Source: Rhodococcus ruber
Lineage (GTDB): Bacteria; Actinomycetota; Actinomycetes; Mycobacteriales; Mycobacteriaceae
Length of the DNA: 64,000 nt
Assembly (NCBI RefSeq): GCF_027270735.1
Contig: NZ_JAPWIJ010000002.1
Coordinates: 620,001 to 684,000 of the forward strand
Reading direction: 5' to 3'
The notes under the pieces are model-generated. The model ran no database searches. It was not told the origin of the DNA and saw only the letters and a list, made by a program, of their open reading frames with translations. Shown here piece by piece: positions 55,475 to 64,000 of this stretch; the stretch's first letter is position 1; each line of letters begins with the position of its first letter. A program made the translations under genes and the position numbers.

Positions 55475-57085
55475 ATGCCTCATTCATCCTCCCTTTCTGT
55501 CTCGAACCTGACGTACTCCTGGCCCGACGGCGACCCCGTGTTCGACGCCATGTCGGCCATCTTTCCAAGCGGCACAACAGGACTCATCGGATCCAACGGT
55601 GCCGGTAAGTCGACACTGCTGAAGTTGCTCGCCGGAGATTTGACGCTGCAACACGGTTCGATCTCGATTCCCGGCGTACTCGGCTATCTGCGCCAGGAGG
55701 TCGCACTCGACCCCGATATTCCAGTGGACTCGGTGCTGGCCATCGCCTCTATCCGAGAAGCGTTGCACCGCATCGAATCCGGGACGTCCATCGAGGAGGA
55801 TTTTGCAATCGTCGGGTCCTCATGGGATATCGAGGAGCGCGCACTGGCACTGCTGGACAAGCTCGGTCTCGGCAATATCGTCGGCTCGATCGACGACCTC
55901 GATCGACGAGTCGGCACCCTATCGGGCGGCGAAGCCATGTTGTTGGCTCTCACCGCGCAGTTGTTGAGCGAACCCGATGTCCTGCTGTTGGACGAGCCGA
56001 CGAACAACCTCGATCAGGTTGCGCGAGAACGCTTGTACACAGCTGTCGACGGCTACTCGGGTGTGCTGATCGTCTGCACCCACGACCTGGAACTGCTCGA
56101 GCGAGTCGACTCCATCGCCGAGGTGCGGGCAGAGCGCAGCGGAGTCTCGCGGCTGCGCATGTTCGGCGGCAACTATCGGCACTATCGGTCGGTCATCGAC
56201 GCAGAGCAGGATGCGGCACGCGCAACCGTCCGCGATGCCAAGAACGACGTCCGCAAGCAGGAACGCGAATTGATCGACACCCGAATCAAACTCGATCGAC
56301 GTCTGCGCTACGGCAAGAAGATGGAAGTGCAGAAACGCGAGCCCAAGATCATCATGGGTGCGCGAAAACGCGCCGCCCAGGAATCGGCCGGAAAGCTCCG
56401 CGGAACCCACACCGATCGCGTCGACGACGCCCGATCATCGCTCTCGGCCGCCGAGGATCTCCTACGCGACGACCGCGAGATACGCGTCGACCTCCCGGCA
56501 ACGAAAGTCCATCCAGGGCAGGTGGTTCTGACGCACGAGGACGTGCACATCGTGGGCCCTGAGCGCATCGCATTGATCGGGCCGAACGGGAGTGGCAAGA
56601 CCACCCTGTTGCGCAGTCTGGATGCTGCCGGCGCAGAAGTGCCGTGGAAGTACCTGCCGCAGCGACTCGACGTATTCGACGAATCCCGCACCGTGGCCGA
56701 GAATGTTGCCGACGTGGCATTGCGCGCGACGGCCGAACAGATTCGGGGCCAACTCGCCCGATTCCTGTTCCGCGGATCCGACGCCGACGCCGTCGTCGCC
56801 ACCCTCTCCGGCGGAGAACGACTGCGCGCCGCACTGGCGCGAATTCTGCTGGCAGACCCTGCTCCGAAACTACTGATGCTCGACGAGCCCACCAACAACC
56901 TCGACATCACGAGCCGACAACACCTCATCGAAGCCTTGGAGACATTCGAGGGTGCGCTGATCGTCGCGAGCCACGATCGGCCGTTCCTCGATGCCATCGC
57001 CCCGACCCGCACCGTCGACCTCACCCCCACCTCCGCGTCCGCCGAGTCCGCCGCAGAAGCGCCCACCCTTGGGGACTCAATGTGA
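55475..57085 (+). CDS. ABC-F family ATPase (ribosome protection type)
   Basis: Cytoplasmic protein of 536 residues with two ABC domains and no membrane part. First domain: IGSNGAGKSTLLKLLAGDL, LSGGEAMLLALTAQLL, VLLLDEPTNNLD. Second: IGPNGSGKTTLLRSLD, LSGGERLRAALARILL, LLMLDEPTNNLD. Between them is the charged helical linker expected of ABC-F (residues about 225-330, KNDVRKQERELIDTRIKLDRR). ABC-F proteins act on the ribosomal E site; resistance types dislodge macrolides, lincosamides or pleuromutilins. ATG 55475 has GGAG 5 nt upstream; the frame is open back to 55382. The attenuator-like leader favours a resistance role over housekeeping. Confidence 0.88.
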   Translation: MPHSSSLSVSNLTYSWPDGDPVFDAMSAIFPSGTTGLIGSNGAGKSTLLKLLAGDLTLQHGSISIPGVLGYLRQEVALDPDIPVDSVLAIASIREALHRIESGTSIEEDFAIVGSSWDIEERALALLDKLGLGNIVGSIDDLDRRVGTLSGGEAMLLALTAQLLSEPDVLLLDEPTNNLDQVARERLYTAVDGYSGVLIVCTHDLELLERVDSIAEVRAERSGVSRLRMFGGNYRHYRSVIDAEQDAARATVRDAKNDVRKQERELIDTRIKLDRRLRYGKKMEVQKREPKIIMGARKRAAQESAGKLRGTHTDRVDDARSSLSAAEDLLRDDREIRVDLPATKVHPGQVVLTHEDVHIVGPERIALIGPNGSGKTTLLRSLDAAGAEVPWKYLPQRLDVFDESRTVAENVADVALRATAEQIRGQLARFLFRGSDADAVVATLSGGERLRAALARILLADPAPKLLMLDEPTNNLDITSRQHLIEALETFEGALIVASHDRPFLDAIAPTRTVDLTPTSASAESAAEAPTLGDSM

Positions 57086-57117
57086 CATTTGGTGGCCTTT
57101 TGGGGGGTCAATGTCAC
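57082..57117 (+). terminator. Stem-loop overlapping the ABC-F stop
   Basis: GTGACATT (57082-57089) pairs with AATGTCAC (57110-57117) around a 20-nt loop. The stem contains the ABC-F TGA. No T run follows. It might be a terminator or a palindromic element, and it argues against ATG 57111 as start of the hydrolase. Confidence 0.35.
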
Positions 57118-57149
57118 GTCGAGTGGACTCGAAGGAAGACAATCGCGGG

Positions 57150-57935
57150 GTGGAGTACGCCTCGAATGCAGACGATGGGACACGGATCGCGTACACGGTG
57201 GTGGGGTCCGGTCCGCCGTTGTTGATGGTGCACGGCAGTTTTCTGACGCACACGATCTGGCGGACGTTCGGCTATGTGAAGGCGCTGCGCGGAACTCGGC
57301 AATTGATTCTGGTCGACAGTCGCGGGCACGGTCGCAGCGAGAAGCCCCATACTTCCGACGCGTATGCCATGACCAATTTCGTCGGCGATCTGACGGCGGT
57401 ACTCGACGCGGTGGGTGTCGACACCGTCGACTATCTGGGGTACTCGTTCGGAGCCCGGGCGGGCTTGGCGTTGACCGCGGCCAGGCCCGAGCGAGTGCGA
57501 TCGTTGGCCGTCGGCGGCGGTAGTCACGGCGCTCAGGCGGGCGCATTCGACAGGCTCTTCTTCCCGGGCTGCGCCGACGTGTTGGAGCAGCGCGGCATGG
57601 ACGGTTTCATCGAGGCGTGGAACAGCCACCGCATGTTTCCGATCGACGCTGGAACCCGAGCGGTGTTCTCCGCCAACGACGCCCAGGCCATGGCTGCGTA
57701 CATCCGCGCATGCGACGCCGATCTCGGACTACCCGACGAGGTGTTGCAGCACTTCACCCAACCGTCGCTGTTCTACGTCGGCTCTCAGGACGGCACCAGG
57801 CTCGACGACACCCGTGCCGCTGCAGCGCTGGTTCCGAACGCCGAACTGCACGTCATCCGCGGATTCGATCATGCGACGACGATGGCCGCCTCCGCAGAAG
57901 TGCTCGAACACCTCGAACGGTTCTGGAACAACTGA
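57150..57935 (+). CDS. Alpha/beta hydrolase
   Basis: Alpha/beta-hydrolase fold protein of about 261 residues, cytoplasmic. It shows the oxyanion strand LLMVHGSFLTHTIW, DSRGHGRSEKP, the nucleophile elbow LGYSFGARAG (Gly-Tyr-Ser-Phe-Gly) and the catalytic His in IRGFDHATTM. The acid is likely the Asp in VGSQDGTRLDD. Substrate unknown; esterase, lipase or haloperoxidase-like activities are all possible. GTG 57150 gives a natural start (EYASNADDGTRIAYTVVG); ATG 57111 lies inside a stem-loop. It follows the ABC-F gene by 64 bp, and a 62-bp palindromic repeat begins 3 bp after its stop. Confidence 0.85.
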   Translation: MEYASNADDGTRIAYTVVGSGPPLLMVHGSFLTHTIWRTFGYVKALRGTRQLILVDSRGHGRSEKPHTSDAYAMTNFVGDLTAVLDAVGVDTVDYLGYSFGARAGLALTAARPERVRSLAVGGGSHGAQAGAFDRLFFPGCADVLEQRGMDGFIEAWNSHRMFPIDAGTRAVFSANDAQAMAAYIRACDADLGLPDEVLQHFTQPSLFYVGSQDGTRLDDTRAAAALVPNAELHVIRGFDHATTMAASAEVLEHLERFWNN

Positions 57936-57938
57936 CCT

Positions 57939-58000
57939 GAGCGTCCACAATTCGCCCCGAGAATCGGGATACCACCTCCGAGAGCAAATAGTGGGCGCTC
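57939..58000. repeat. 62-bp palindromic intergenic repeat, copy B
   Basis: Arms GAGCGTCCAC and GTGGGCGCTC bound an element of the same length as 50227-50288, with about two thirds identity including GAATCGGGAT and CACCTCC in the centre. It fills the gap between the convergent hydrolase and acyl-CoA synthetase genes. Confidence 0.75.
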
Positions 58001-58003
58001 ACG

Positions 58004-59692
58004 TCACCTCTTCAGCGCAGGAAACTGGTCGTCGCGCCACTCGGTCTCCAGCGGCCCGACGGCCGCGTCCTCGCGGGCGCGTAACTCCACGCGGCGGATC
58101 TTGCCCGAGATGGTTTTGGGTAGCTCGAAGAACTCGATACGCCGAATACGCAGGAACGGGGCCAGGTGCTCCCGGGCATACTTGAGGATCTCGAATGCCG
58201 TGTCCTCGTTGGGTTCCCAGCCCGACGCCAGTGCCACATACGCCTTGGGGACGGCGAGTCGCGTCTCGTCGGGAGCTGGCACCACTGCCGCCTCGGCCAC
58301 TGCGGGGTGTTCGATGAGAACGCTTTCGAGCTCGAACGGGGAGATCTTGTAATCGGAGGCCTTGAAGACGTCGTCGGTGCGGCCGACGTAGGTGATGTAC
58401 CCCTCGGAATCCCGCGCTGCGACGTCGCCCGTGTGGTAAAATCCGTCGGCCATGACAGCGGCGTTGCGCTCGGGGTCCCCGAGGTAGCCGGTCATCAGGT
58501 TGAACGGATTCTGCGCCAGGTCGAGGCAGATCTCGCCCTCGTCGGCGAGTTCGCCGGTGGTGGGGTCGACAATCACTACCGGCACTCCGGGCAGGGGCCG
58601 GCCCATGGAACCGGACTTGAGCACGGCTCCGGGCGTATTGGCCACCAGCGCAGTGGTTTCCGTCTGCCCGAAACCGTCGCGAATGTTCAGGCCCCACTCC
58701 CGCTGCACCGTGGAGATCACCTCGGGATTGAGTGGCTCACCGGCACCGATTGCCTCACGGAGCGAACCCCCGCCGCCGGTGAGGTCAGCTTGAATGAGCA
58801 TGCGCCACACAGTCGGCGGCGCGCAGAAGGTCGTCACTTCGACGCGGCGGATCTGCTCGAGCAATGCCGACGCGTCGAACTTGCCGTAGTTGTAGATGAA
58901 GATGGTCGCCTCGGCGATCCACGGCGCGAAGAAGCAGCTCCAGGCATGCTTGGCCCAGCCAGGTGAGCTGATGTTCAGGTGCACGTCGCCCGGACGAAGC
59001 CCGAGGAAGTACATGGTGCTCAGATGTCCTACGGGATAGGAGATCTGAGTGTGCTCGACGAGCTTGGGCTTGCTGGTGGTGCCGGAGGTGAAGTACATCA
59101 ACAGGCGGTCGTCGGGTGCAGTGACGGACTCGAACGGCCGGGCCTCCACGGAACGAGCATCGGAGTAATCGAGCCAGCCGTCGTGGGCTGAGGTCGCGAT
59201 GCGCAGATAGTCTCCGGGCACGTCGTCGAATTTGCCGGTGTCCGAGGGATTCACGATCACCGCGCGGGCATTGCCGCGCACCACCCGATCGGTCAGATCG
59301 CTCGAACCGATGGCCGTGGTGGTCGGCATCAGTACCGCTCCCAGCTTCATCACTGCGAGCATCGACTCCCAGAGTTCGACCTGGTTGCCCAACATCAGGA
59401 TCACCGAGTCGCCGCGGCCGATTCCCTGTAATTCGAGCCACCGAGCCACCTGATCGGAGCGACGCGCGATGTCGTCGAAGCTGTACTTGGCCTCGCTGCC
59501 GTCTTCTTCGACGATCCACAGCGCGGTGCCGTCGTTGCCGCGGGCAATCGCGTCGAACCAGTCGATCGCCCAGTTGAACCTCTCACCGAACGACGGCCAC
59601 TCGAAAGTGTCGACGGCTCGGTCGTACTCGCCGTACGCGTCGAGCAATAGATCGCGAGCGTTCCTGAATGCCGTGTATGCCGACTCGGCCAT
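58004..59692 (-). CDS. Acyl-CoA synthetase (AMP-dependent, medium-chain type)
   Basis: ANL-superfamily enzyme of 562 residues that activates a carboxylic acid to its CoA thioester through an acyl-adenylate. Motifs: the AMP P-loop LLMYFTSGTTSKPKLVEHTQ, DGFGQTET, YHTGDVAARD with EGYITYVGRTDDVFKASDYKISP, and the C-terminal lysine in PKTISGKIRR. The sequence is closest to ACSM/medium-chain or benzoate-type synthetases; the exact acid is open. ATG 59692 has AGGAGG about 5 nt upstream, better than the longer frame to 59776. It may supply acyl-CoA for fatty-acid metabolism. Divergent from the DUF3995 gene. Confidence 0.92.
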   Translation of the reverse strand: MAESAYTAFRNARDLLLDAYGEYDRAVDTFEWPSFGERFNWAIDWFDAIARGNDGTALWIVEEDGSEAKYSFDDIARRSDQVARWLELQGIGRGDSVILMLGNQVELWESMLAVMKLGAVLMPTTTAIGSSDLTDRVVRGNARAVIVNPSDTGKFDDVPGDYLRIATSAHDGWLDYSDARSVEARPFESVTAPDDRLLMYFTSGTTSKPKLVEHTQISYPVGHLSTMYFLGLRPGDVHLNISSPGWAKHAWSCFFAPWIAEATIFIYNYGKFDASALLEQIRRVEVTTFCAPPTVWRMLIQADLTGGGGSLREAIGAGEPLNPEVISTVQREWGLNIRDGFGQTETTALVANTPGAVLKSGSMGRPLPGVPVVIVDPTTGELADEGEICLDLAQNPFNLMTGYLGDPERNAAVMADGFYHTGDVAARDSEGYITYVGRTDDVFKASDYKISPFELESVLIEHPAVAEAAVVPAPDETRLAVPKAYVALASGWEPNEDTAFEILKYAREHLAPFLRIRRIEFFELPKTISGKIRRVELRAREDAAVGPLETEWRDDQFPALKR

Positions 59693-59782
59693 GTTTCCTC
59701 CTGCGCCTGTGATGCCCATCACCGCCACGGTAGGGGAGATGAACAATCCCTCGCTACCCCTGAACGGGGGTGGCAACTCGGC

Positions 59783-59788
59783 TAGCCT
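59783..59788 (+). promoter_or_regulatory. Candidate leaderless -10 box of the DUF3995 gene
   Basis: TAGCCT lies 8 nt before the GTG at 59797, with no Shine-Dalgarno. Confidence 0.4.
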
Positions 59789-59796
59789 CGATCACC

Positions 59797-60266
59797 GTGG
59801 CCATCAGATACTTCGCGATCGCATGCGCATTGGGGATAGTCCACGCCGCGTTTTCCGCCTATTGGGCTGCGGGCGGCAGATGGATGCTCGACACCGTCGG
59901 TGCATTCGCCACCGAGTGGGTCGACACCGAACCGGCAACGGCACGAACGGCACTGCTGGTGCTGGCACTCGTCAAACTCGCCGCAGCAATTCTTCCGGCC
60001 CTCGCGTTCATGAACCGGCCGCGCCTGGCAGCACAGAACCGGACCTGGGTGCCGTCGTTCGTCCTCGGCATATCCTGGCCCGGCTCTGTACTACTGATTC
60101 TCTGGGGCGGAGCGTCGTTCGTCGGCGCGGTGATCGGTTTGGTCGTCTCGGACGAGAACCGAGGCGTCAAATACGGTCACCTGTTCTTCGACGGGATCTT
60201 CCTGCTCTGGGGTGCAACCCTTCTTACCGCCCTGATCCTGTCCAGAAAAGCCGCGTACCAACCGCG

Positions 60267-60270
<4 letters not shown>
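59797..60270 (+). CDS. DUF3995 membrane protein
   Basis: Small membrane protein of 157 residues with four predicted spans. The pattern fits DUF3995: an N-terminal span ending in the AAFSAYWAAGGRWMLDTVG loop, the central ALLVLALVKLAAAILPAL span, and a late Asp-Gly-Ile-Phe-Leu-Leu-Trp-Gly block in the fourth span. Function unknown. GTG 59797 is chosen because of the TAGCCT box; ATG 59770 is in frame but lacks support. Its TAG stop and the TAG of the convergent ABC ATPase share the four bases CTAG. Confidence 0.75.
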
Positions 60271-61373
<1,103 letters not shown>

Positions 61374-61384
61374 GAGACTTTCTC

Positions 61385-62251
61385 CTACTTGATTGCGCCG
61401 AAGGACAGGCCGCGCACGAGCTTGTTCTGCGCGAACCATCCGGCAAGGACGACGGGAAGTGCTGCGAACGTCGCAGCAGCGGAAAGCTGGGCCCAGTACA
61501 GGCCCTGGCCGGTGATGAATCCGACGAGGTACACCGGAATCGTCTGGGCCTGAACGGCAGTGAGGTTGACCGCGAAGAAGAACTCGTTCCACGAGAAGAT
61601 CACGCAGATGAGCGACGTCGCCGCGATACCGGGCGAGACGAGCGGCAGGATCACCTCGCGCACCGAGGTCCACAGCGATGCGCCGTCCATACTCGCGGCC
61701 TCGAGCAGTTCACTCGGCACCTCGAGGAAGAACGAACGCATCATCCACACGGCGATGGGAAGATTCATCGCGGTGTACAGCACGACCAAGGTCCAGATGT
61801 TGTCCAACATTCCGATGTCGCCGACGATGACGTACAACGGAACGATTGCCGCGACGACCGGGAGCATCTTGGTGGAGATGAAGAAGAACAGCACGTCCTT
61901 CGTCTTCTTGACCGGTCGCAGCGACAGCGCGAAGGCAGCCGGAACACCGAGCAGCAGAACGAAGATGGTCGAGACGACCGTTGCGAACGCCGAGTTCAGC
62001 AGCGTGGTGCCGATGCCACTCTCCAGGACCCCGCGGTACTGATCGAGGGTCGGCGTGAAGAACAGCTTGGGCGGGTCGGAGTAGGCGTCGGCCTCCTGCT
62101 TGAAGCCCGTGAGCACCATCCACAGCACCGGGAAGAAGAACGCGATGCCCGCGACCCAGGCCACGAAGGACCAGATGGACCCCGGGCCCCACTTGCTCTT
62201 GCGCTTGATCGGCGCGGCGTCGGTCGACTTTTCTACGGTTGCGGTACTCAT
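61385..62251 (-). CDS. Sugar ABC transporter permease (CUT1, MalG-like)
   Basis: Inner-membrane permease of 288 residues with six spans and the EAA loop near residue 190 (LLEAASMDGASLWTSVREVILPLVSPGI), which contacts the ATPase. FFFPVLWMVLTGFKQEADAYSDPPKLFF is the standard MalG-type start. It pairs with the MalF-like permease immediately upstream: its ATG shares one base with that gene's stop (TGATG). Substrate is set by the binding protein, likely a polyol or sugar. Confidence 0.93.
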   Translation of the reverse strand: MSTATVEKSTDAAPIKRKSKWGPGSIWSFVAWVAGIAFFFPVLWMVLTGFKQEADAYSDPPKLFFTPTLDQYRGVLESGIGTTLLNSAFATVVSTIFVLLLGVPAAFALSLRPVKKTKDVLFFFISTKMLPVVAAIVPLYVIVGDIGMLDNIWTLVVLYTAMNLPIAVWMMRSFFLEVPSELLEAASMDGASLWTSVREVILPLVSPGIAATSLICVIFSWNEFFFAVNLTAVQAQTIPVYLVGFITGQGLYWAQLSAAATFAALPVVLAGWFAQNKLVRGLSFGAIK

Positions 62252-63201
62252 CACGCTGCCTCCTCGGTTCCGCTGAAGCTCTTGAAGATCAGTCTCAGCG
62301 CCAGGGTGCTGACGATGATGGTGGCTACCACGGTGACGACACCCATGGCCGCGGCTTGCCCGATGTCGAAGCCGAGGAACGCGCGCTGATAGATGTAGAA
62401 GGGCAGGTTCGCGCTGGCGACACCCGGCCCGCCCGAGGTCATCATGTAGACGGCGTCGAAGGTGTTGACGAGGTAGATCGCACCGAGAACGGCACCGAGC
62501 TCGATGAATCGACGCAGATGCGGGAGGGTGAGCTCACGGAAGAGCTTGACCGGGCCAGCACCGTCGACCCGTGCGGCCTCGGCGATGTCCTTGGGCATCG
62601 ACTGCAGACCGGCGAGGATGAGCAGCATCATGAACGGGGTCCACTGCCAGATCAGGTTCGCCATGACGGCGGGCAATGGGTAACGCGAGACCCAGTCGAT
62701 CTGATCCACACCGAACGGGCTCAGTACGAAGTTGATCAGGCCGAAGACGGGATCGAACATCGTGGTCTTCCAGATCAACGCGCCGGCAACCGGGGTGATC
62801 AGGAACGGCGTGATCAGCAGTGTGCGGATCAGACTGCGGCCGATGAACTTCCGGTCCAGCAGCAGAGCCAGGAACAACCCGAGAACCACCGAGATGATGA
62901 CGGTTCCGACGATCATGATCACCGTGTTGAGAGCGACCTCACGGAACTGGCTGTCCTGGAAGACTGCGACATAGTTGTTGAGCCAGTTGAACTTCTGCGA
63001 ACCCGGTCGAACGAGGTTCCACGACTGCGTCGAGTAGTACAGCGTGAACAGGAACGGGACCTGGGTGACGAGAATGGCGAACACCATGGCCGGCAGCAGA
63101 GGGCCGCGGCGACGCCACCCTTCCGCCTTCGAGATCGTCCTGGGTCTCGGTACGAATTCCTCGGAATCGGTCTGCGCCGATCGTGTTTCGGTGGTGGTCA
63201 T
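62251..63201 (-). CDS. Sugar ABC transporter permease (CUT1, MalF-like)
   Basis: Inner-membrane permease of 316 residues with six spans after a 35-residue basic cytoplasmic start. PAMVFAILVTQVPFLFTLYYSTQSW opens the first span, and the EAA loop is IAEAARVDGAGPVKLFRELTLPHLRR. FNWLNNYVAVFQDSQFREVALNTV is typical of SmoF/MalF proteins. The ATG overlaps the binding-protein stop (ATGA), and the stop overlaps the next permease. Together with the other permease and the ATPase it forms a complete importer. Confidence 0.93.
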   Translation of the reverse strand: MTTTETRSAQTDSEEFVPRPRTISKAEGWRRRGPLLPAMVFAILVTQVPFLFTLYYSTQSWNLVRPGSQKFNWLNNYVAVFQDSQFREVALNTVIMIVGTVIISVVLGLFLALLLDRKFIGRSLIRTLLITPFLITPVAGALIWKTTMFDPVFGLINFVLSPFGVDQIDWVSRYPLPAVMANLIWQWTPFMMLLILAGLQSMPKDIAEAARVDGAGPVKLFRELTLPHLRRFIELGAVLGAIYLVNTFDAVYMMTSGGPGVASANLPFYIYQRAFLGFDIGQAAAMGVVTVVATIIVSTLALRLIFKSFSGTEEAA

Positions 63202-64000
63202 CCCTGGCCCTCCTGGTACGTCTTGCCGACCACTTCGGCGTACTGCTGCGCTTGTTCGAGCGCGTCGTGGACGCTGATTCGCCCTGCCACTGCGGCGCTG
63301 ATCTGTTGGCTGACGCGGGTTCCCAGGTCCTGGAACTCGGGAATGGTCAGGAACTGCACTCCGGTGTACGGAACCGGATCGACCGTGGGATTGTTGGGAT
63401 CGGCACCGTTGATGGAATCCAGGGTGACCTGCCCATAGGCCGCGGATGCCTGTTCGTACTCCGGGATCTCGTAGGTGGACAGGCGGCTACCGGGAGGTAC
63501 TCGTTCCCAACCCAATTCGTTGCCGACCTTGTTCAGGTATTCCTTGCTGGTCATCCACGAGACGAACTTCCATGCGTCGTCGGGATTCTCCGACGTCTTC
63601 GGGATACCGAGTGCCCAGGAGTACAGCCACCCGTTGTCGCCCTTGGCTGCCGACGGTGCCTTGGCATAGCCGATCTTGCCGACGACGTTGCTCGAGGTGG
63701 GATCCTCCAACACCGACACAGCGGACGTTGCGTCGTACCACATCGCGGTGTTTCCCTGTGAGAGCTGCGTGCCGCACTCACTGAAACCGCTTGTCGCTGC
63801 ACCGGCTTGACCGTGCTCACGAACCAGGTCGACGTAGAACTGAACGGCCTGTTCCACCTCTGGGCTGTTGAGCTGCGCGTTCCAGTTCTCGTCGAACCAC
63901 CGTCCACCGAAGGCGTTGATGACGGTGTCGAGCGGCGCCAGAACCTCACCCCAACCGGGCTTTCCGCGGAGGCAGATACCCGAGACGTCAGGACTGTCGA
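63198..64000 (-). CDS. Sugar/polyol ABC transporter substrate-binding protein, C-terminal part
   Basis: The gene runs off the right edge; about 266 C-terminal residues are present and the frame is open to base 63998. Near the edge it reads SGICLRGKPGWGEVLAPLD and then FGGRWFDENWNAQLNS, a pattern of extracellular solute-binding protein family 1, especially the SmoE (sorbitol/mannitol) group. QLSQGNTAMWYDATSAVSVLEDP and SWALGIPKTSENPDDAWKFVSWMTS are standard for the family. It should be a secreted lipoprotein, but its signal lies outside the window. The stop overlaps the first permease. Polyol specificity is a family-level guess. Confidence 0.9.
   Translation of the reverse strand, partial: DSPDVSGICLRGKPGWGEVLAPLDTVINAFGGRWFDENWNAQLNSPEVEQAVQFYVDLVREHGQAGAATSGFSECGTQLSQGNTAMWYDATSAVSVLEDPTSSNVVGKIGYAKAPSAAKGDNGWLYSWALGIPKTSENPDDAWKFVSWMTSKEYLNKVGNELGWERVPPGSRLSTYEIPEYEQASAAYGQVTLDSINGADPNNPTVDPVPYTGVQFLTIPEFQDLGTRVSQQISAAVAGRISVHDALEQAQQYAEVVGKTYQEGQG

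Overview
The window is high-GC actinobacterial DNA from a mycolic-acid bacterium, most likely Rhodococcus or a close member of the Nocardiaceae. The evidence is gene content (AftD, MmpL3, PBP-lipo, mycothiol-type ArsC, DUF3068 and DUF1707 proteins) and gene order. From about 0.7 to 43 kb the order follows, from memory, the Mycobacterium tuberculosis segment Rv0243 to Rv0204c in reverse, with local insertions: fadA2, fabG4-htdX, tetR, lpqI, DUF2613, aftD, acyltransferase, DUF3068, GT-C-like membrane protein, glycosyltransferase, methyltransferase, pckG, twin GTPases, trmB, NYN, mmpL3, AI-2E transporter, YbhN-like protein. No tRNA, rRNA, CRISPR array, transposase, integrase or phage gene was found.

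Layout. 0-0.6 kb: 3' end of a periplasmic-binding protein gene and a strong terminator. 0.7-6.3 kb: fatty-acid module (thiolase, ketoacyl reductase, MaoC hydratase), its likely TetR regulator and the lipoprotein hexosaminidase LpqI. 6.4-20.6 kb: Usp, DUF2613-aftD and an envelope cluster (acyltransferase, DUF3068, flippase, GT-C-like protein, GT4 glycosyltransferase, methyltransferase) plus a ROK sugar kinase. 20.7-25.7 kb: GTP-dependent PEP carboxykinase, a small DxDGDG protein and a translationally coupled pair of membrane-linked GTPases. 25.9-32.7 kb: trmB-NYN-mmpL3 operon followed by a second, tail-less MmpL3-like copy. 32.8-43.2 kb: DUF2339, DUF1707, glycosyltransferase, a transporter/MacS-type two-component operon, a class III adenylate cyclase and a YbhN-like membrane protein.

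43.2-51 kb: YceI, DUF3054, NhaA, a serine hydrolase, an APC transporter, an arsR-acr3-arsC arsenic operon and a TauE/SafE permease. 51.1-57.9 kb: a class B PBP-lipo beside a paralogue that has lost all transpeptidase motifs, an unknown protein, and an ABC-F ATPase with a leader that looks like an attenuator. 58-64 kb: an acyl-CoA synthetase, DUF3995, and a polyol-type ABC importer running off the right edge.

Themes. (1) Envelope building: arabinan (AftD), trehalose mycolate modification and export (acyltransferase, methyltransferase, MmpL3), lipoglycan and peptidoglycan enzymes. (2) Many starts fit leaderless transcription (TANNNT, then 5-8 nt, then ATG/GTG), including a symmetric 16-bp divergent promoter at 40.5 kb and a leaderless micro-ORF in front of the APC transporter. 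(3) A shared palindrome TTACT-N4-AGTAA lies upstream of tetR and between fadA2 and fabG4. (4) Two families of dispersed palindromic repeats (51 bp and 62 bp, two copies each) sit in intergenic gaps. All functional statements are read from sequence and family knowledge; no search was run.
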